In this document: piece after piece, positions 1 to 11,360 of the stretch
Numbering within the stretch: the stretch's first letter is position 1
Layout: each line of letters starts with the position of its first letter
Assembly: GCF_027409185.1 (NCBI RefSeq)
Contig: NC_084469.1
Span: 99,263,835 to 99,327,834 of the forward strand
Reading direction: 5' to 3'
Source of the DNA: Cynocephalus volans
Lineage: Eukaryota; Chordata; Mammalia; Dermoptera; Cynocephalidae
Length of the DNA: 64,000 bases
Position numbers and translations under genes: made by a program
The notes under the pieces: model-generated
The model's database searches: none
Seen by the model: the letters and a program-made list of their open reading frames with translations, nothing else
Told to the model about the DNA's origin: nothing

Positions 1-1240
1 TAAGGAGCTGGAGGTAAGTGCCCTCCAGGCCAGCCCCCAACCACCTTCCATGCTGGGGGCTGGGGTCCCCCCTGCCAACTCAGAAAGCCACAACCCAATG
101 CTGACAACACCAAGGCCCAGGGCTCAATCCCTGTACTGGCCACCACCAAAAAGAAAAAGTGCAGAATGAGAGGTGCTCGGGAGCGGAGGGACGATGGGGA
201 AGTGAGACCTTGAGAAGTGCGCACAGAGGGGCTACAGGAGGAGGGCTTGGTCCAGGTTAGGAAGAAAGGACAGCAGAGGGCTTAGCCGTTGAGGGGCAGA
301 GCATCTCCATGTGTGCTCTCATCTCTTCCAGCCCCCATCATCCATCACTGGGGAGGCCTTGAAGACTTCAACTTTCATTAAGGAGCTGGAGGTAAGTGCC
401 CTCCAGGCCAGCCCCCAACCACGTCCCATGCTGGGGGCTGGGGACCCCCCTGCCAACTCAGACAGCCACAACCCAATGTTGACAACACCAAGGCCCAGGG
501 CTCAATCCCTGTACTGGCCACCACCAAAAAAAAAATGCAGAATGAGAGGTGCTCGGGAGCGGAGGGACGATGGGGAAGTGAGACCTTGAGATGTGGGCAC
601 AGAGGGGCTACAGGAGGAGGGCCTGGTCCAGGTTAGGAAGAAAGGACAGCAGAGAGCTTAGCTATTGAGGGGCAGAGCATCTCCATCTGTGCTCTCATCT
701 CTTCCAGCCCCCATCATCCATCACTGGGGAGGCCTTGAGGACTACAACATACATTCAGGAGCTGGAGGTACGTGCCTTCCAGGCCAGCCCCCAACCACCT
801 CCCTTGCTAGGGGCTGGGAGCCCCCCTGCCAACTGAGACAGCCGCCACCCAATGTTGACAACACCAAGGCCCAGGGCTCAATCCCTGTACTGGCCACCAC
901 CAAAAATAAAAATTGCAGGATGAGAGGTGCTCGGGAGCGGAGGGCCGATGGGGAAGTGAGACCTTGAGAAGTGCGCACAGAGGGGCTACAGGAGGAGGGC
1001 TTGGTCCAGGTTAGGAAGAAAGGACAGCAGAGGGCTTAGCCATTGAGGGGCAGAGCATCTCCATGTGTGCTCTCATCTCTTCCAGCCCCCATCATCCATC
1101 ACTGGGGAGGCCTTGAGGACTTCAACTTTCATTAAGGAGCTGGAGGTAAGTGCCCTCCAGGCCAGCTCCCTGACCACCTCCCATGCTGGGGGCTGGGGGC
1201 CACGCTGCCAGCTGAAACAGCCAACACCCCCACCCCTAAT
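1..1240 (+). repeat. ~377-bp tandem duplication carrying a golgin exon plus intronic SINE fragment
   Basis: The exon/donor block GAGGTAAGT recurs at 11, 389, 765 (as GAGGTACGT) and 1143, giving periods of 378, 376 and 378 bp. Each of the first three units contains the 60-nt exon, its acceptor, and an intron with the tail half of a tRNA-derived SINE (the GACAACACCAAGGCCCAGGG stretch followed by CTGGCC and an A-rich tail). The fourth unit keeps the exon but diverges soon after the donor and lacks the SINE. The SINE therefore landed before the unit was multiplied. The array continues left of the window. Confidence 0.9.
332..391 (+). CDS. Tandemly repeated 20-codon golgin exon, second copy
   Basis: This exon is 60 nt, phase 0 on both sides, with a CTTCCAG acceptor and a GTAAGT donor. 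It reads PPSSITGEALKTSTFIKELE, which fits the GM130 stretch just upstream of the SRYQQLAVALDSSY region encoded by the next exon type (here SQCLVLQAVLDSTY at 1303-1383). The copies at 708-767 and 1086-1145 are also open and have usable splice sites. Inclusion of all copies would add 20-residue repeats without changing frame. Whether any is spliced into an mRNA is unknown. Confidence 0.65.
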
Positions 1241-1689
1241 GATCGCTCTCTCTACCTCTCTCCCAACCCTCCTCCAACTCCTCCTCTCTTCATGTGCCAC
1301 AGAGCCAGTGCCTAGTTCTGCAGGCAGTCCTGGACTCCACCTATGCAGTAAAGAACTATATAGAGAGTGTGGTGCAGGAACTGGTAAGACTCCAGTGGCA
1401 TCCCCTGTTTCCACGCTGCCAATCCTGGGCTCCAATTTCCCCTTGGGGCTTTGAAGAAAAGGGGCTGGGGGTTCCTGTGCCAAGGGAGAATGGGGTGCTC
1501 GGTGGCCTAGTTCTCAGCAGGAGGGACCCCAGACCATGCAGCATGGCTCTTTCTGTTGCTGACCTGCCTGCCCACTCTCTTTTCTCCAGACACCCCTGCT
1601 TGAGTCCTTGCCGCATGGGCTCTGGGCTGTTGCCCTGTTGGAAACACTAGGCTGACAGTTGTCAGGAGCCCTGTGTTCCCACCCTAACT

Positions 1690-1805
1690 TACTTCCTGCT
1701 TTGCTTGGTCTTTGGTTTTGGACAAGCCACCTCTCCTGCCTGGGCTTGAGTGCCCTGAGATAGAATTAGAGGGTGTCAAAGGTCCCTTGCAGCTCTAAGA
1801 ATGAA
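1690..1805 (-). repeat. MIR-like SINE fragment
   Basis: The stretch with GGACAAGCCACCTC...CCTGGGC and AAGGTCCCTTGCAGCTCTAA has the antisense MIR pattern (sodium-like core region with the conserved cluster of CCT-rich words). It sits in a golgin intron. Similar antisense MIR remnants are seen at about 3040-3190 and 3640-3760. Confidence 0.55.
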
Positions 1806-4765
1806 AGATTTCTAGGCACACACGAGACATCAGGGAGACAGGGATCTTGCCTGTCCTTTTCATTCCTGGATCCCTGCTATTAAGATCAGTCCCTGTCCTT
1901 AGTGTGTGGTTCGTGGTGAATACATGCACCCTTGTGAATCACAAGCTGGGAGAAGGGTAGTCTTTCCTTTCTCAGCCTCCATTTCTAGAGGTTTCTGTGG
2001 TTGTCATGGAAAGAGAATCAGGATTCAGATGTTCAGCTCTGAATCCAACAAAGACCCCAATTCTCTTTCCTTGGGAGTTCAAGGACAGTTTGTCCATTTG
2101 CGTCCCCATAGGGTCTGAGAGCTTTCCCTTGAAAATCCATTCCTGGCCCCACCACTTCCCAGTCTGGGGAATGAACCTGAGGGGACAACCTCAGTCACCT
2201 TCCCGTGACTCTCCACATGGAAAATCTGGCACCAGGAAACTGGATGAAGTGGAAAGAGGGACATGTTTTCTTTGTTCGCTCCTTCCATGTCTGATGGGTT
2301 TGGGGACAGACTGAGATGGAGAGGCCACAGGCTCGTCCTGCCCACTCCCAACCTGGAGAAGGCTCCCCCCTGCACCCCACCCTCAGCACCACGGGGTCCC
2401 CGAGGATCTGGTCTCCCTGGTGGGCCTGTCCTGGGCCATTCGTGGCATTCCTGGGGCTCGTCCCTTGCTGTTCCATCTCTGCCTCCCTGGTAAGAGATGT
2501 TTCTTTCCTCTTCCTACAGAAGGAGAGTCCGTGTCAGCAGCTGGACTCCCTGCGGGAACAACTGCAGGTGAGTGGACTCTATGGCATCCCTCATGTGCCC
2601 TAGAGAACCTTCCTGTCCCTCTCTCACCACCTGTTTGGCTTTTCTCCCAAAGGCTCAGATTCGGACCAATGCCATCTTAAAGTCCGAAAAGGAAGAGATG
2701 GAGAGAGCCCTGGCCGATGCTCGTCAGGAAGCCCGGCAGAAAGCAGGTGTGGATCTGGGCAGCCTTCCTCCCTCAACCTGGTGCCTTGACAGGCCTTCAG
2801 GGGAGTCCTTTGGGTTCCATCTTGACCTCTGTCATTCCAGGAGAATGTCAACATCTGCGGACCTGCCTGGACTCCCGGGAAAATGAGATCCAACAGCTGC
2901 AGGGGAGTCTGACCGCCTTCTCCACACGGCAGGAGGACGCCGAGAGGGTGAGTCCCGCCACCTGCCCTCACGCTTGCCCCTCCACCCCCAGGGGGAAAAA
3001 TGGGCTTAGAGAATTAGATGGACCTGGATGTTCACATCCCAGCTGTACGTGATCTTAGCACTTAACCTCTAATACCTTGCATTTCATCTACAAAATGGAG
3101 CTAACGATAGTAACTCCCTCCTGTGGTGGTTGTGAGGATTCGATGGATTGTTAGCACGGTGCCTGGTGCCGCACGCAATACAGAGTCAGACCATGGTGAT
3201 GACAGTCCTAACAATGGCAACGTGACAGGCTATCCCTGGGCCTCCGTCGGCCAGCTGTCAATCAGATCTCTTTCCCTGCCTCTTCCACCCTTACTGAGGT
3301 CTTAGGAAAAGCAACTGAGAACATGGGCTTGGAAATGCCTTGAAAAAGGTGTCAAGTGTGATTCAGGGGGAGGAAAGGTCACCGCTGAACGGTTGCTGTA
3401 GGTGTCGGTGTTCGTGTGCCCCGACTCCATCTTCTCCCTGCCGAATCCTGACTTTGCCTTTCTGTATTTGCAGTCCTACCGCAACCTCAAGAGCGAGCGA
3501 GATGCCCTCTTCCTTCAGCTGGAGGACAACAAGTAGGAGGGGGACGGTGGGTGGCAGGTCTGGGGGGGCCTCAGCATGGGTGTTGTGGTGGGAGGTGGGA
3601 GGGTAGAGGTGAGCACGATGAGGGGGACGCACAGGTTTGGACACGTGCAGAGCCAAGCTGTGGCCCCAGCTGTGCCAGTGACTCGTGTGTGGCCTCAGGC
3701 AATTCATGTCCTCTCTGTGGACAGGCACTTGAGAGTCCAGGTGTCCCCTTCCCATGCCATAGTCCTCTGGTTTTGTGGCAAAGTCAGTGCATTGATGACA
3801 AAAGTCGTCCTTTCTTTTCCTCGTTCTTTACATTCTCCACCACCTCTGGCCACAGGAACAACTATGAAGTCCTCAAGTACCAGCAGGCCCAGCTGAAGGG
3901 CAAGATTCGCGTCCTTGAAATGGAGAAGGCGGCCTTACAGGTCCAGGTGAAAATGGTTGAAACGTCCAAGCTCCTGCCAAGCCAAGTGAGTGGCTGCAGC
4001 CCAGGGGGTTGGTTTTATGGTTGTGGGGTAGAGAGGAGGGTGGCAGCCTGTCCCTCCTGCAGCCACTCCTTACACGGCTTATGCCCCTGTGCTCTGGGCA
4101 GGTGCACACTTCAAGCTGAGCTGCAGGCTCGCGTCATTGGGCTGGCATGTCACCCATTCTGCCTGCGTGTCCTCCGCACTCACCCCCTGGGCCTTTGTTC
4201 CCCCACCTCTAAAATGGGGTGCTGGATACCTCACACGAAATGGTACAGGGAGGGCCCGCTGTGTGCCTGTGCCGTGCCCCTTCCCTGTGCCGTGGGTCTC
4301 CGGCTGCATCAGGTGGCCACCGACTGCTTCTCTCCATCCAGACCAATTAGAACATGGAGGTCCCCAGTGCACTGCATTCAGGGCAGCACGTGAAGATGGA
4401 GCTGGCTGAGAAGTTGGGCCAGCTTCGTGAGAAGCTGGGAGACCTAAAGGACATGGGAATCCCTGCCCCATTCAGGAAGGGCTAGGAGACAGGCACCAGC
4501 CTCTGAGGGGGGGTTCCAGAGCCAGCACAGAGGCAGCTCCAGCCTGTGGGACAGGTGACCCCAGTCATGCACTGCAGTCCTGTGACTATTCGTTGCTCTC
4601 TTCCTTCTGACCACACAGCTGCCGCAGAACATACAGAAATGCCAGGAGAACCAAGGCTTCAGCAACAATCTCTGCTTTCCATTGTTTTATCGAGCAGAAA
4701 AGTATTGTGACAGTAACATCATGGACATCTGAGATGTGGGGCCCAGGGCTCTGCCCCCTCCCAGT

Positions 4766-4872
4766 TCCTGCTACCCTGTCCTTGCCACCATGTCTCTGCC
4801 ACCCTCTTCCTTCCACCCTTTCCCTGCCACCCTGTCTCTGCCACCCTGTCCCTGCCACTCCTTCCCAGTCAC
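4766..4872. repeat. Short minisatellite, ~15-16-bp unit
   Basis: Imperfect copies of CTGCCACCCTGTCCC repeat about six times just before the A-rich satellite. It lies downstream of the last recognisable golgin block. No gene is seen between 4480 and 4905. Confidence 0.75.
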
Positions 4873-4899
4873 CCTTTTATCATGTTAAGACCCCTGTTC

Positions 4900-6380
4900 T
4901 TTAAAAAAAAAAAAAAAATCAAAAAAAAAAAAAAAAGGAAAAAATGAAAAAAAACTTAAAAAAGAAAAGGAAAAAAACAAAAAAAGAAGACAGCACCCAG
5001 AAAACACCGAAAAGAAGAAGACAACACCCTGAAAATACTCAAAAGAAGACAACATCCAGAGAACACCCAAAAAAAGACAACACCCGGAGAACATCCTAAA
5101 GATGATAGCACCCAGAAAACCCCCAAAAGAAGAAAACACCGAGAAAACACCGAAAAGAAGAGAACACCCAAAAGAAGATGACATGCAGAAAATACTCGAA
5201 AGAAGACACCCAGAAAACACCAAAAAGAAGAAAACACACAACCCAGAAAAGAAACACACGGAAGAAAACACCCCCCAAAAAGGAAGAAAACCTTTACAAA
5301 AAGAATAAAACCCAAACATAAAGAAAAACTGCCCAAAAGAAGAAAAAAACAAAACCCAAAAGAAGACAACCGCAACAAAAAGAAGAGAACCCCAACAGAA
5401 GGAAGAAAAATCCCCCCAAAATAAGAAAACCCCAACAAAAAGCAGAAACCACCCCACATGAAGGAAACCCCAACAAAAATAAAACCCCACTGATAAGAAG
5501 ATAACCTCTCAGAAAAGAAACCGTCCAAAAGAAAACTGGAAAAGTAGAAACACCCCCAAAAGAAGAAAACAGCAACAAAGCGAAAAAAACCCACAATAAA
5601 AGAAGAATCCCACAAGAAGAAAAACCCCAGTAAAAAGAAGAAAGTGCCAGCAATAGGAAGCCCCCAAAGAAGAAAATCCCAATGAAAAGAACAAAACGCT
5701 AACAAAAAGAAGAAACACCCCCCACAAAAAAGAAAAGTCTCTACAAAGAAGAAAAACCTCTGAAAAGAAGAAAAACTTCCAGAAAAGAAGAAAACCTCAA
5801 CAAAAAGAAGAAACCATGCACCTCAAAAAGAGAACCCCCAAAGAAGGAAACCCTAACAAAAAGAAAAACCCCATAAAAGAAAAAAACACCCAAATAGAAA
5901 AAACTCCAATAGAAAGAAGAAAACCCCCCAGGAAAACAAGAAAACCCCCCAAAAAGCCCCCAAAGAAGAAACCCCCAAAGAGGAAAACCCCAACAAAAGG
6001 AAAACTCCAAAAGAGAACCCCCAAAAAGAAAACACCCCAAAAGAAGAAAACCAAAAACTCCCCAAGAAGTAAACTCCCACAAAAAGAAAAACCCAGCAAA
6101 AAAAAATCCACACAGAAGAAAACCCTAACAATAAATAAATAAATAAATAAAAATCCAAAAGAAGAAACCCCCTAAAAAATGTACAAAAATGTGCAAAAAT
6201 GTACAGAAATATACAAAAATCAAAATATGCAAAACAAACAAACAACAACAGGAAAAAAAAAACAGAAAACAAAATAAAACAGGAAAAATACTAAAAGAGA
6301 GAAAAAGAAAAAAAAAATAAACATAAAAGAAAAGCCAAAAATAAATATGTAAGAAAACAAGAAGAAAAAAGAAAGAAAGA
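4900..6380. repeat. T-poor A/C/G-rich simple satellite (~1.4 kb)
   Basis: The plus strand is almost free of T from about 4905 to 6120 and is built of irregular repeats of AAAAGAAGAAAACCCC-like words with drifting unit length (roughly 14-21 bp). It starts from poly(A)-like runs at 4902-4940 and ends in AAAT and GAAA runs (6130-6380). Without T on the plus strand, the minus strand cannot form stop codons, so long Phe/Gly/Ser/Leu-rich reading frames appear there; these are composition artefacts. It may have grown from a retroelement poly(A) tail. Confidence 0.85.
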
Positions 6381-6399
6381 AAGAAAGCAGCAGGGTGCC

Positions 6400-6660
6400 C
6401 TCACCAGTAGTCCAGCCTCAGGGACCCATAGGGGAAGACCAGTAGAATTGGTCCCTTGGGCAGGCCAGTCAGGGGGCCCCTTAGTGCTGGGGCAGGCCAA
6501 GGAAGCACTTGGGGCAGGCCTGGCAGGCTCTTAGCAGAAGGGGGCCGTTAGCACCAATCAAGCCAAGGGGGCCCTGAGGTAGGCCATTCGAGGGGAGTCC
6601 TTAGTGGAAAGGCAGTCCAGAGAGTTGGCTGGGGGTGGGGGGGGAGGCACTTAGCAATAT
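6400..6660. repeat. GC-rich degenerate repeat block
   Basis: Words such as GGGCAGGCC, GGGGCCC, CTTAGTG and CTTAGCA recur irregularly, suggesting a decayed minisatellite of roughly 30-60-bp units. No coding signal is seen. It adjoins the T-poor satellite and ends in AT-rich unique sequence. Confidence 0.5.
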
Positions 6661-7758
6661 TTTATCATTTATACTTGGCCAGAAAATTTTCTTTTTCATT
6701 AAATTATCAAACTTATTCATAAAGTATCTATTTTAATAATTATCCTTATTTTTGTACTTTCTTCAAAATCTACTTTACGTTTTTCTCCACTCCCACATTT
6801 GTGTATTTTTATTTGAGTCATAGTTATTTAATTAAAATAAAGACTGAAAGTGAATACATGGTTTTTGTTTGATTTTTATTTTTCAGATAAACAGCTTTCG
6901 GATTTATTAGTCTGTCGATTCTGTCATTTCCCCTCTCTGGATCATTTGATTTCATTTTTCTGTGTGTGTTCAGCATATCCATTCTCCTGTGAATCTTAGG
7001 TTTGTCGTTATTTTCTTATGATGAATAAGTAGTTCTAGAATATTTTGATATTTATTATGTAATCATGACATATACGGGTGGGAATTTGCTTTAGAAAAGA
7101 AATTTGACTTTATCTCCTTCGTTTTTAGCAATTTAACTACGATGGACGTTAGTATGATTTTTTCTTTTCTTTTTTATTCCCAGTTGGGGTTTGGTTCTTC
7201 AATCTGTGGATTGACGTATTGTACCCATTTTGGAAACCCTCAGGCATTCCACCTTCAGGGATGGCTTCTGCCCCCTTCTCTCTCCCTTCTCTGTCCCCTA
7301 CTGAGTCCAATTACACACACGCAGTTGTAATGAGGCTCGTCCATCTCTGCTTCTCCTGTCTTCCTCAGGGAAGGCCCATCAGGGATTTGGATGAACATTC
7401 CAGTAGGTCACTGGTCAAGCATGAAAGTCTGGCAAATCCACTCGTGACCTTTGGAGGTCTCAGCTTGCGGCTTCAGCGCCCACGCCCTGCAGCTTTCAAA
7501 TGTGGCAAAAATCTTGAGGGACCGATCAGCAGGCCTGTCCCTCTAGGGAAACATTATCTCCCAGGCGCTTTGAGACTCAGGCAGATTTTACTCTGACTTT
7601 TAGGAACACTTTGCCCTGCTCCTCAATCCTCCATGTTCATCCCCAGAACACAGACGATGTCCTGTGGAAAACACCGACCGTGTCGGTGCTTCTCGATTTG
7701 TGTGATTTCTCACCCCAGCACCAGTCCTGAGGGACCAACCAATACTTCCCCGGTTTCT
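6660..7758. other. AT-rich to mixed intergenic sequence, no gene seen
   Basis: No splice-bounded open frame, repeat family or RNA gene could be recognised here. Small open frames lack family features. Confidence 0.5.
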
Positions 7759-7884
7759 CTGTCCCCTGCACGGGCCAAGTGTGATCATCGCTGTCCCCAA
7801 CATGGGCCAAGTGTGGTCATCTCTGTCCCCCACGTGGGCCAAGTGTGATCATCTCTGTCCCCCACGTGGGCCAAGTGTGATCAT
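7759..7884. repeat. 33-bp tandem repeat, about four copies
   Basis: The unit GGGCCAAGTGTGATCATC plus CTGTCCCCCACGT recurs four times, the last two nearly identical. The TGATCA and CACGTG-like cores repeat with the unit. Confidence 0.85.
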
Positions 7885-8097
7885 CAGTCTCTGCTGAGAA
7901 TCAGCAAAAACCCTGCTCTAGGAGCGTCCCTTTATGAAATTCCAATTCATCTCTTTGTTGCTTCCACAAACTTGTCATGCCCTCGAAAGCAGGATTTTTG
8001 TAGTTTATCTGGCTCTTTCCTAGTCATTGTGTTGAGAGCTTCGAGCTGCCCCAACGACTATATCCTAATGAGAAGCTGAATTGTGGCACATTTGTTT

Positions 8098-9065
8098 TTT
8101 AGCAGTTTTATTGAGATATAATTTACATGCCATACAATTGACCCATTTAAAGTGTGTGATTCGATGGACACATGCAAAAGAATGAAACCGGCCTCCTACC
8201 TCACATCATATGCAGAAATTACCTCCAAAGAATCCGAAGCCTAATGTAAGAAAAAAACTACAAAACGCTGAGAAGAAAATTAGAGGTAAATTTTCATGAC
8301 CTCAGGGAGACAATGGTTTCTTAGATATGCCACCAAAAGCACAAACAAAAAAAGAAAAATAGGTAAATTGGACTTCACCAAAATAAGAAAAATAATGAAA
8401 AACAAAACCTTGGAACTTCAAAGGACACCATCAAGAAAGCGAAGAGGCTATTGTGGCTTTGAAGACGGAGGAACGGGCCACGAGCCGAGGATCGTGGGGA
8501 GCCCCAGAAGCTGGAAAAGGAAGACAGGGTCCTCCCCTGGGGTCTCCAGGAAGGACCCCAGCTCTGCTCACACCCAGATTTGAGCACAGCAGCATGATTC
8601 ACGGCAGCCAAAAGGTGGAAACAGCCCAGTGTCCATCGACGGACGAATCAATGAACACGACGTGGTCCATCCACACAGTGGAATACGATTCAGCCTTAAA
8701 AAGGAAGGAAATCCTGGCACGTGCTACAGTGTGGATGGACCCTGAGGACATTGTGCTCAGGGACATAAGCCAGTCAAACAGCGACAAACACTGTGTGATC
8801 CACTCACAGGAGGTCCCTAGAGTTGTGAGATCCACAGAGACAGAAAGTAGAATGGGGGGTGCCAGGGGCTGGGGAGGGGTCCGGGGGTGGGTGTTTAATG
8901 GGGACAGAGTTTCAATTTGGGGAAATGAGAAAGTTCGGGAGATGATGGTGGTGACGGCTGCACGGCCACGTGAATGTGCTTCATGCCGCTGAGCTGTGCA
9001 CTAAACATGGTTAAAATGGTGAATTTCATGGTATGTATATTTTACTATAATTAAGAAGAAAACAA
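8098..9065 (+). mobile_element. Old L1 3' fragments (antisense start, then sense)
   Basis: 8098-8165 reads as antisense L1 3'-UTR (TTATTGAGATATAATTTACA). About 8180-9060 is sense L1: the end of ORF2 with the nuclease-like GATTTCTTAGATATG...CCAAAAGCACAA words, the GTGGAATACGATTCAGCC tail block, and a 3'-UTR ending in ATGGTATGTATATTTTACTATAATTAAG. Many substitutions break all frames. The ~785 bp after it (9066-9850) hold nothing I recognise. Confidence 0.75.
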
Positions 9066-9849
9066 AAGGAAAAAAGACAGGGGTCCAAGCTTGGGTCGCG
9101 CACAGTAGCTCCTTGGCGGTGGCTGCAGCACCAGGGATGGCTCCCCAGGCCCCGTCACAGCAGGAGCAGCTGCCACCTGCACACGGCGGACCCCGGACCC
9201 AGGCAGGCCTGTCTGTCCAGGACGTCTTCTACTCTTCCCACACCCATCCAGCTCCTACTCACCCCCTGGGGCCTATCTCGTGCGCTCACGCCTCTGCCCC
9301 ACACCAGGAAATCTTTCAAGGGCCCGCCAAGGGGCACCGCTCAACAGTGTCTCTAAATCGGCCCAGTCAACCTAACGGGAGTTCGACGAGAGCAAAGCCT
9401 TGTCCACATCGTCTGCCCAGTGCCCAGCGCAGGGACCGGCTGGACCCACACAATTAACACCAGGGGCTCTTCCGAGAGCTCCACCGCCTCAGACCTGTGC
9501 TGAAGGCTCTGGCTCCCGTCTTCCCTGGCAGGGCTTCCTGCCCCTGCCACAGGGCGGGGGCCTTCATGCCTCTGGCTTGGAGGGGACGGGCCCTGACGCC
9601 GTGTGAGTGTTGTCTCCTGTCCACGCAGGGAGCCCGCTTCCCTGCGGTCTCCCTGCATGTCCCAAACTTCCCAATGCCAGGGGCTGCCATTGTGTGCCAA
9701 GAACCTGTCAGTGGACAAGACTGTCTGAGTCTCTGGAAATTTATATTCTAATAAGGGGGCAGAACATAAATGAAGAAACGAGTAAATAATTTCAAACAAT
9801 GGAAGTGCTGTGAAGAAAATCAGGCATCTCAGGAAGTGAACTACACAAG

Positions 9850-10300
9850 GACAGTGTGAGCCAGCAACGCCACTCCCACGATGTGCCCGAGAGAGTTGAA
9901 AACGGAGACTCAGACGAGGACTTGCGCACGAATGCTCAGGGCAGCGCGATTCCAGCAGCCGAAAGTGGAAACGACCCAGTGTCCGTCAACAGGTGAATGG
10001 ACACACAGTGTGGCCCCTCCACACTACAGAACGTTAGTCACCATGAACAGGAACGGGGCTCTGACACACGCTACAACGCAGATGAACCTTGAACACATGA
10101 CGCTCAGTGACAGATGCCAGACACAAAAGGCCATATAACGTGTGGTTCTGTTTATATGAAATGCCCAGAACAGGCCAATCCACAGAGACAGAAAGTGGAT
10201 TCGTGGTTGCCAAGGGCTGGGAGAGCGGGGGTGGGGAGTGACTGCTGATGGGGATGGGGTTTCTATTTAGGGTGGCAAGAAAGTTCTGGAGCTGGCGGCT
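9850..10300 (+). mobile_element. Old L1 3' end, interrupted by a SINE
   Basis: Contains the typical L1 tail order: CAGTGTCCGTCAACAGGTGA, AACGCAGATGAACCTTGA, GAAATGCCCAGAACAGGCCA, then a G-rich 3'-UTR. It is cut at about 10,300 by the tRNA-like SINE monomer. Confidence 0.7.
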
Positions 10301-10301
10301 T

Positions 10302-10390
10302 GCTGGTTAGCTCAGTTGGTTAGAGCACCACCTTGTAATACTAAAGTCAAGTGTTCAGATCCTACCAGCCAGCTGCCAAAAAAAACCCCC
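10302..10390 (+). mobile_element. tRNA-derived SINE monomer (CYN-like)
   Basis: A tRNA-shaped 70-nt body has an acceptor pairing GCTGGT with ACCAGC, an A-box (TAGCTCAGTTGGTTAGAGCA) and a B-box-like GTTCAGATCC, followed by an A-rich tail. The anticodon arm is unpaired, and it sits inside an L1, so it is a retroposed SINE and not a working tRNA gene. Confidence 0.8.
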
Positions 10391-10695
10391 CAGAAAACAT
10401 TATACTGAAGAAAAAGAAAGAATCAGAGTGGGCTATGGGATGGAGGGTGATGGGTGGGAGGCAGGTAGGAGGTGACCGGGGAAGGCTCCGCTGAGGAGGG
10501 ACCTTCTGAACTGACACCTGAGTTAAATGAAGATCTGGGTGAGAGCATTGCTGGCAGAATAAGCAGCACGTGCAAAGGCCCTGTGGTAGGAATGGACTTG
10601 ACGCGTTCACAGAACAGAGGAAACCAGCACAGGAATTAGGAGTAATTAAGAGGGTCAGGAGGGAGTGAGAAGCCTCCATTCCCACTGGGGGTCAT

Positions 10696-11145
10696 GTGCT
10701 CGTTTCCTGGGGCTGCTGTAACAAAGTATCACAAACTGGCTGACTTGAAACAATAAAAATGTGTTTCCTCACAGTCCTGGAGGCCAGAAGTCCAAGATCC
10801 AGGTCTCAGCAGGGGCGATTCCTCCCGGAGTCGCTGAGGGAGAATCCCTCCCAGACCTCTGTCCTGGCTTCCGGGGGCTGCGTCCCTTGACTTGAAGACG
10901 CGTCACCCCCACCTCTGCCTCCGTCTTTCGCGAGACTTCCCCTCTCGGATTTCTTCCCCCTTCCCGTTCCTTCTAAGGATACCTCTGATTGGATTTACGG
11001 CCACCCTAATCCAGGATGACCTCTGCTCCACATCCGTAACTTAATTCCATCTGCAAAGAGCCTTTTCCCAAGTAAGTTCACACTCACATGTTGTGGGGTT
11101 GGGACATGACTATGTCTTGGGTGGGGCACCATCCAGCCCGCTCTA
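10696..11145 (-). mobile_element. MaLR-type LTR (MLT1/MST-like), minus strand
   Basis: In antisense it shows the hallmark order GGGCTGCTGTAACAAAGTATCACAAACTGG, CTCACAGTCCTGGAGGCCAGAAG, then CACCCTAATCCAGGATGACC and a terminal GGGTTGGGACATGAC. These match the reverse of MLT1/MST LTRs. It is old and non-coding. Confidence 0.75.
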
Positions 11146-11179
11146 GGGCCTCAAAATCTAAACAGGAGCAATAGCAGGA

Positions 11180-11360
11180 AACATTCATGGAGCCTTTCCT
11201 ATGCTCCAGCCCCGTGCTTAGCACTCTCTGCACTATCTCAGGAAGTCCTGAAAGGTCAGTGCCATAACGTGTCCATTTCACAGATGAGGAAACTGAGGCC
11301 CGGCAGACAAGGTCCCTCATCCCGTGAGTCCCCCAGCTAGTGAGTGGCTGAGCTAATGGG
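11180..11360 (+). repeat. MIR element
   Basis: The MIR order is clear: CTATGCTCCAGCCCCGTGCTTAGCACT, CATTTCACAGATGAGGAAACTGAGGC, then CAGCTAGTGAGTGGCTGAGC. About 11,360-11,640 has no recognised feature. Confidence 0.85.

Larger units (their letters stand above)
1..4480 (+). pseudogene. GOLGA2: GOLGA2 (GM130)-like golgin locus, partial, probably degenerate
   Basis: A string of short exons with AG/GT borders encodes coiled coil that aligns in order with the N-terminal half of GM130, the cis-Golgi matrix golgin. Exons seen: 60-nt exon ending at 13, then 332-391, 708-767 and 1086-1145 (four copies); 1303-1383; 2520-2567 (ends LREQLQ); 2653-2746; 2841-2947; 3474-3532; 3856-3985. Phases join without a break and give a continuous heptad-rich chain (e.g. 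KSEKEEMERALADARQEARQ, then RNLKSERDALFLQLEDN). A later block at 4342-4452 matches the GM130 segment with NMEI...SALQSEQHVK, but its third codon is TAG and roughly 250 intervening GM130 residues are absent. The 3474-3532 donor (GTAGGA) is weak. The start lies left of the window. The stop and missing exons argue for a partial duplicate or unitary decay; a short expressed paralogue like the GOLGA6/8 families cannot be excluded. Confidence 0.75.

Noticed and set aside
3551-4393. 280-codon plus-strand frame across golgin introns
   Set aside because: It runs through an intron, exon 3856-3985 and the next intron; only the exon part matches GM130.
4956-5705. Long minus-strand reading frame rich in Phe, Ser, Gly and Leu
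   Set aside because: It arises because the plus strand lacks T and so the minus strand lacks stop codons; there are several equally long overlapping frames and no domain.
10302-10371. Functional tRNA gene
   Set aside because: The anticodon arm does not pair, and it has an A-rich tail inside an L1.
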